Part shown: positions 24,021 through 26,255 of the stretch, piece by piece
How positions within the stretch are numbered: the first letter of the stretch is position 1
Layout of the letters: every line of letters starts with the position of its first letter
From: Actinomadura_C sp036008685
Lineage (GTDB): Bacteria; Actinomycetota; Actinomycetes; Streptosporangiales; Streptosporangiaceae
Length of the DNA stretch: 26,255 bases
Reading direction: 5' to 3'
Assembly (NCBI GenBank): GCA_036008685.1
Contig: DASYNF010000292.1
Span: forward strand, 1-26,255
Made by a program: the position numbers and the translations under genes
Notes under the pieces: generated by a model
What the model was told of the DNA's origin: nothing
Database searches by the model: none
Seen by the model: the letters and a program-made list of their open reading frames with translations, nothing else

Positions 24021-24895
24021 GCGCCGGCACCGGGAACGCCCTCGCCGGCACGGTGGTGTGCACCGACCTCGACCGTACGCTGATCTATTCGGCCGCGGCG
24101 CTCGGCCTCTCCGGGCCGGACGCGGACCTGCCCCGGCTGGTCTGCGTCGAGCTCTACCAGGGCAGGCCGCTGTCCTTCATCACCGAGGCGGCCGCGGCGG
24201 GCCTGGAGTCCCTCGCCGCCCGGGCCACGCTCGTGCCGACCACCACCCGTACGCCCGAGCAGTACGCCCGGGTGCACCTCCTGCGCCGTCCCCCGCGCTA
24301 CGCCATCTGCGCCAATGGGGGCCGTCTCATCGTCGACGGGGCCGAGGACGAGGACTGGTCCACTCTGGTCCGGGCGCGGGTGGCCGGGTGCGCCGAACCC
24401 GCCGAGGTCTCGGCCCGCCTGGCCGCCACCGGCGGGGACTTCATGATCAAGTCGCGCATCGCCTCGGGGCTGTTCTGCTACGCGGTCGTCGACCGGCCGG
24501 CCCTCCCCGCCGGGTGGGTGGCCGACCTCGCCTCCTGGTGTGCGGAGCGCGGCTGGACCACGTCCCTGCAGGGCCGCAAGGTCTATTGCCTCCCGGCGCC
24601 GCTCACCAAGGAGGCCGCGGCGGCCGAGGTCGCCCGCCGGACCGGCGCGGACCTCCTGCTGGCCGCCGGCGACTCCCTCCTCGACACCGGGCTGCTCCAG
24701 GTGGCCGACGCGGCGATCCGTCCCCCGCACGGCGAACTCGCCGAAACCGGATGGACGCACGACGGCACGACCGTGAGCCGGTCGGCGGGAGTCGCCGCCG
24801 GCGAAGAGATCGTCGGCTGGCTGCTGGCCCGGGTCGATGATCCCGCGTCGGTGGGTCCCCGTGGTGACCGGCGGGAGCATCTCTCCCCGGCCTGA
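24017..24895 (+). CDS. HAD superfamily phosphatase of the Ter cluster
   Basis: A 292-residue haloacid-dehalogenase-type phosphohydrolase. Motif I is CTDLDRTLIYS with nucleophile D17 and acid D19; the motif III lysine is K198 in APLTKEAA; motif IV is AGDSLLDTGLL with D219 and D223. Its layout resembles Cof-type/sucrose-phosphatase HADs with a C2 cap. ATG 24017 overlaps the stop of the StiP gene (ATGA). The position in the operon suggests it removes a phosphate from the ribosylated intermediate made by the two PRTases. No ATP-grasp gene follows, although one often accompanies this set. Confidence 0.9.
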   Translation: MSAGTGNALAGTVVCTDLDRTLIYSAAALGLSGPDADLPRLVCVELYQGRPLSFITEAAAAGLESLAARATLVPTTTRTPEQYARVHLLRRPPRYAICANGGRLIVDGAEDEDWSTLVRARVAGCAEPAEVSARLAATGGDFMIKSRIASGLFCYAVVDRPALPAGWVADLASWCAERGWTTSLQGRKVYCLPAPLTKEAAAAEVARRTGADLLLAAGDSLLDTGLLQVADAAIRPPHGELAETGWTHDGTTVSRSAGVAAGEEIVGWLLARVDDPASVGPRGDRREHLSPA

Positions 24896-24911
24896 TCGGT
24901 ACGGTGGCCCC

Positions 24912-25466
24912 ATGTCGTTGTCGCACAAAGGATCACTTCGGGCGTCGGTCAAGGGCGCGCTCAGGCGCGGTCACCTGCCCCAGGAGGTGCGCCTCGCCCT
25001 GGATCTGCACCGGGCCGAGCGTGTACTCACCCACGCGCCCACCCGCGGGGGATCGTACGTCGTGGCCACGTCCATGGCACTGCACCTTCCGGCCGGCCGG
25101 GCCGAAGGGACCACCGCGCCGGCGTTCGTACGGCTTCCCTGGGACCGGATCGGCCACGCGTCATGGAAGGACGGCTGGCTGCATGTTCACGAACCGGGAG
25201 GCACGGCCGAGCATCACGTCAGGCTGACCGACCCGGGATCGGTCCCGGAGACCGTGCGGGAGCGCGTGACGTCCACCGTCGTGGTGGATCACCAGGGCCG
25301 GCTCCCCGGGGGCCGCCGGGTGCGCATCGTCGGCAGACGTACGGCCGGGGGCGGCGAGCCGCACTGGTCCTTCGTCTTCGAGCCCGGGGCGGACCCCGAC
25401 GATCCGGGACTGCGGGCCCAGGCCGAGCAGCTGCTGGAGGATCTCCGGCGGCAGACCGGGCTGTGA
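24912..25466 (+). CDS. Conserved actinobacterial protein, possible PH-like fold
   Basis: A 184-residue cytoplasmic protein without a signal or membrane helix. The central part (ALDLHRAERVLTHAPTRGG, SYVVATSMALHLPAG, FVRLPWDRIGHASWKDGWL) has an alternating beta pattern with a Trp-rich strand typical of bacterial PH-like domains. The C-terminus is a short amphipathic helix (LRAQAEQLLEDLRRQTGL). ATG 24912 is 16 bp after the HAD gene stop, so read-through is possible, but a TACGGT hexamer at 24900-24905 could give its own leaderless transcript. I know of no assigned function. Confidence 0.82.
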   Translation: MSLSHKGSLRASVKGALRRGHLPQEVRLALDLHRAERVLTHAPTRGGSYVVATSMALHLPAGRAEGTTAPAFVRLPWDRIGHASWKDGWLHVHEPGGTAEHHVRLTDPGSVPETVRERVTSTVVVDHQGRLPGGRRVRIVGRRTAGGGEPHWSFVFEPGADPDDPGLRAQAEQLLEDLRRQTGL

Positions 25467-25469
25467 AGA

Positions 25470-25766
25470 TCAGTGGTAGGTCGACGTGGTCTCGGTCGAC
25501 CGCGGCACTCCGCGGTCATCGGAGCGGCACACGCCCGGGATCCGGTCGCCGAAGACGTTCTGCAGCGTGCCGGTGACCTTGACCCTGGCCGTGCACGCCA
25601 TCGCACCCGCCTGCGCGCGGACCAGGCCGGCCACCTCCTGAGCGGTCGGGCTCTCGGCGACACGGCGGGCCAGCCTTCTGATCTCCTCGTAGCGCTCCCG
25701 ACCGGCCCGGGTGCCGAGCAGATAGCCGACCGCGGCCCCGGCGACGAAGGTCGCGCGGTATCTCAT
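25470..25766 (-). CDS. Small YtxH-like membrane-associated protein
   Basis: A 98-residue protein with one N-terminal hydrophobic helix (ATFVAGAAVGYLLGTRAG) followed by a basic amphipathic helix (RERYEEIRRLARRVAESPT). The GYLLGTRAGRERYE pattern is that of YtxH-domain stress proteins common in Actinobacteria. The C-terminal 25 residues are polar and include a Cys. ATG 25766 follows a GGGGGTGGG site; a longer frame to 25850 lacks support. The stop lies 3 bp after the convergent upstream gene. Confidence 0.82.
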   Translation of the reverse strand: MRYRATFVAGAAVGYLLGTRAGRERYEEIRRLARRVAESPTAQEVAGLVRAQAGAMACTARVKVTGTLQNVFGDRIPGVCRSDDRGVPRSTETTSTYH

Positions 25767-25864
25767 AGCCCACCCCCAGTGCTGCCGATACGCGCCTAGG
25801 CATACCCAACGGCGCGAAGACCAGTCGGGGAAGGCCGTATGCGCGAACACGGCCCCGCATACGC

Positions 25865-25870
25865 TAATCT
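25865..25870 (+). promoter_or_regulatory. Probable -10 of the tRNA-Asn gene
   Basis: TAATCT lies 38 bp before the tRNA 5' end; the region around it (CGCTAATCTAGAG) is AT-richer than its surroundings. A matching -35 is not evident. Confidence 0.35.
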
Positions 25871-25908
25871 AGAGCCCGCTGGAGAGACGTGAACAGTCTC
25901 CACCGCGA

Positions 25909-25981
25909 TCCCGCGTAGCTCAATTGGCAGAGCAGCCGGCTGTTAACCGGCAGGTTATTGGTTCGAGTCCAATCGCGGGAG
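25909..25981 (+). tRNA. tRNA-Asn (GUU)
   Basis: The full cloverleaf is present: acceptor stem TCCCGCG (25909-25915) pairing with CGCGGGA (25974-25980), D-arm GCTCAATTGGCAGAGC, anticodon stem GCCGG/CCGGC around loop CTGTTAA with anticodon GTT at 25942-25944, and T-arm GGTTCGAGTCC. CCA is not encoded. It is the only tRNA in the window; its 3' end is a frequent integration target for mobile elements. Confidence 0.98.
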
Positions 25982-26007
25982 CTGGGCTTCACGCCCGTAC
26001 GCGCAGG

Positions 26008-26043
26008 TCAGGCCCCTGTTTCGATCATGGAACGGGGGCCTGA
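26008..26043 (+). terminator. Terminator hairpin after tRNA-Asn
   Basis: A 15-bp stem TCAGGCCCCTGTTTC / GGAACGGGGGCCTGA with a 6-base loop GATCAT and two wobble pairs, 27 bp after the tRNA. Only a few T residues follow. Confidence 0.7.
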
Positions 26044-26080
26044 GCCGTCTTCGGCGACTAATTCCCCGGATCGTCGTTGG

Positions 26081-26205
26081 GAAGATCTGGTCCATCGCGG
26101 TCGCGCCGTCCTCCATCACAGGCCGGATCTGGTGCCGGTAGACCGTCTCGGTGACGTTGTGTCGCTGTGGCCGTCGAGGCGTGCGATCTGTTCGAGACCG
26201 AGGCC
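26081..26205 (-). pseudogene. Tyrosine integrase C-terminal remnant
   Basis: On the minus strand the frame reads GLGLEQIARLDGHSDT, then shifts near 26158-26166, then NVTETVYRHQIRPVMEDGA and TAMDQIF. This is the C-terminal end of an actinobacterial tyrosine recombinase: the GH pair is the usual HxxR/GH box region and the VYRHQIRPV segment surrounds the catalytic tyrosine. A frameshift separates the two, and the catalytic arginines are absent, so it is inactive. It ends 100 bp from tRNA-Asn, consistent with a decayed element once inserted at that tRNA. The N-terminal side runs into a hairpin and then the window end. Confidence 0.75.
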
Positions 26206-26234
26206 CGCCGGGATCCACGGCGGGCCTCGGTCTC
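26194..26234. repeat. Perfect 17-bp inverted repeat
   Basis: GAGACCGAGGCCCGCCG (26194-26210) and its exact complement (26218-26234) surround GGATCCA. The length and perfect match suggest a terminator or a mobile-element end. It borders the integrase remnant, and neither side has a U-tract. Confidence 0.75.
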
Positions 26235-26255
26235 CAAGCACATGTCACCTTCCGC

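Noticed and set aside
25955..26248. A minus-strand frame ending in RLDSNQ
   Set aside because: The end is the antisense of tRNA-Asn, a known annotation artefact; only its middle part (26081-26158) is meaningful as integrase remnant.

Overview
The window is high-GC DNA (roughly 70% by eye) with actinomycete-type gene content: a ureABCFGD operon without ureE, a MerR regulator with an actinobacterial-style operator, leaderless-looking starts, a DtxR/IdeR-type iron box, an rlpA-type hydrolase and a TerD/TerC stress cluster. It most resembles Streptosporangiales (Actinomadura and relatives); that placement is inferred from protein flavour, not proven.

Layout. 1-418: autoregulated MerR regulator. 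391-5033 (minus): urease operon ureA-ureB-ureC-ureF-ureG-ureD, tightly coupled, with two palindromic repeat elements inserted in frame in ureF. 5034-5493: long non-coding stretch with a helically phased direct repeat (likely ureA promoter region) and the leader of an RlpA-like cell-wall protein (5494-6075). 6240-6917: secreted protein of unknown function. 7034-7561: DinB/DUF664 protein. 7568-8103: gene graveyard, with a decayed class A beta-lactamase 3' end (minus) abutting a fragment resembling a serine hydrolase (plus). 8424-9974: Tat-exported M20 metallopeptidase. 10193-13297: dnaG and a primary-type sigma-70 gene, closed by a strong hairpin. 13441-15941: iron-regulated efeO-efeB pair without the EfeU permease. 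15947-17200 (minus): coiled-coil protein. 17481-24895: Ter cluster, made of a terD 3' remnant, terD, a TerC/DUF475 membrane protein, a second terD, then four tightly packed genes (HpcH/HpaI-like C-C lyase, PRTase-TRSP, StiP/PELOTA-PRTase, HAD phosphatase). 24912-25766: two small conserved proteins. 25909-25981: tRNA-Asn(GUU), a terminator, and a frameshifted tyrosine-integrase C-terminus facing the tRNA, suggesting a scar of an integrated element.

How the parts work together. The urease operon encodes the three structural subunits and UreF, UreG and UreD for nickel-centre assembly. EfeO/EfeB would handle periplasmic iron and haem under iron control. The Ter cluster joins Ca2+-binding TerD proteins and a TerC-type membrane protein to a small-molecule pathway that, from the family literature, probably makes a ribosyl- or nucleoside-like metabolite; the chemistry is unproven and the ATP-grasp ligase often found with it is absent here.

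The least explained signals are a dispersed palindromic repeat family with core ACTGCGAGATCAC, found in ureF twice, inside the PRTase-TRSP linker and downstream of the M20 gene, and an over-represented palindromic octamer CCGTACGG.
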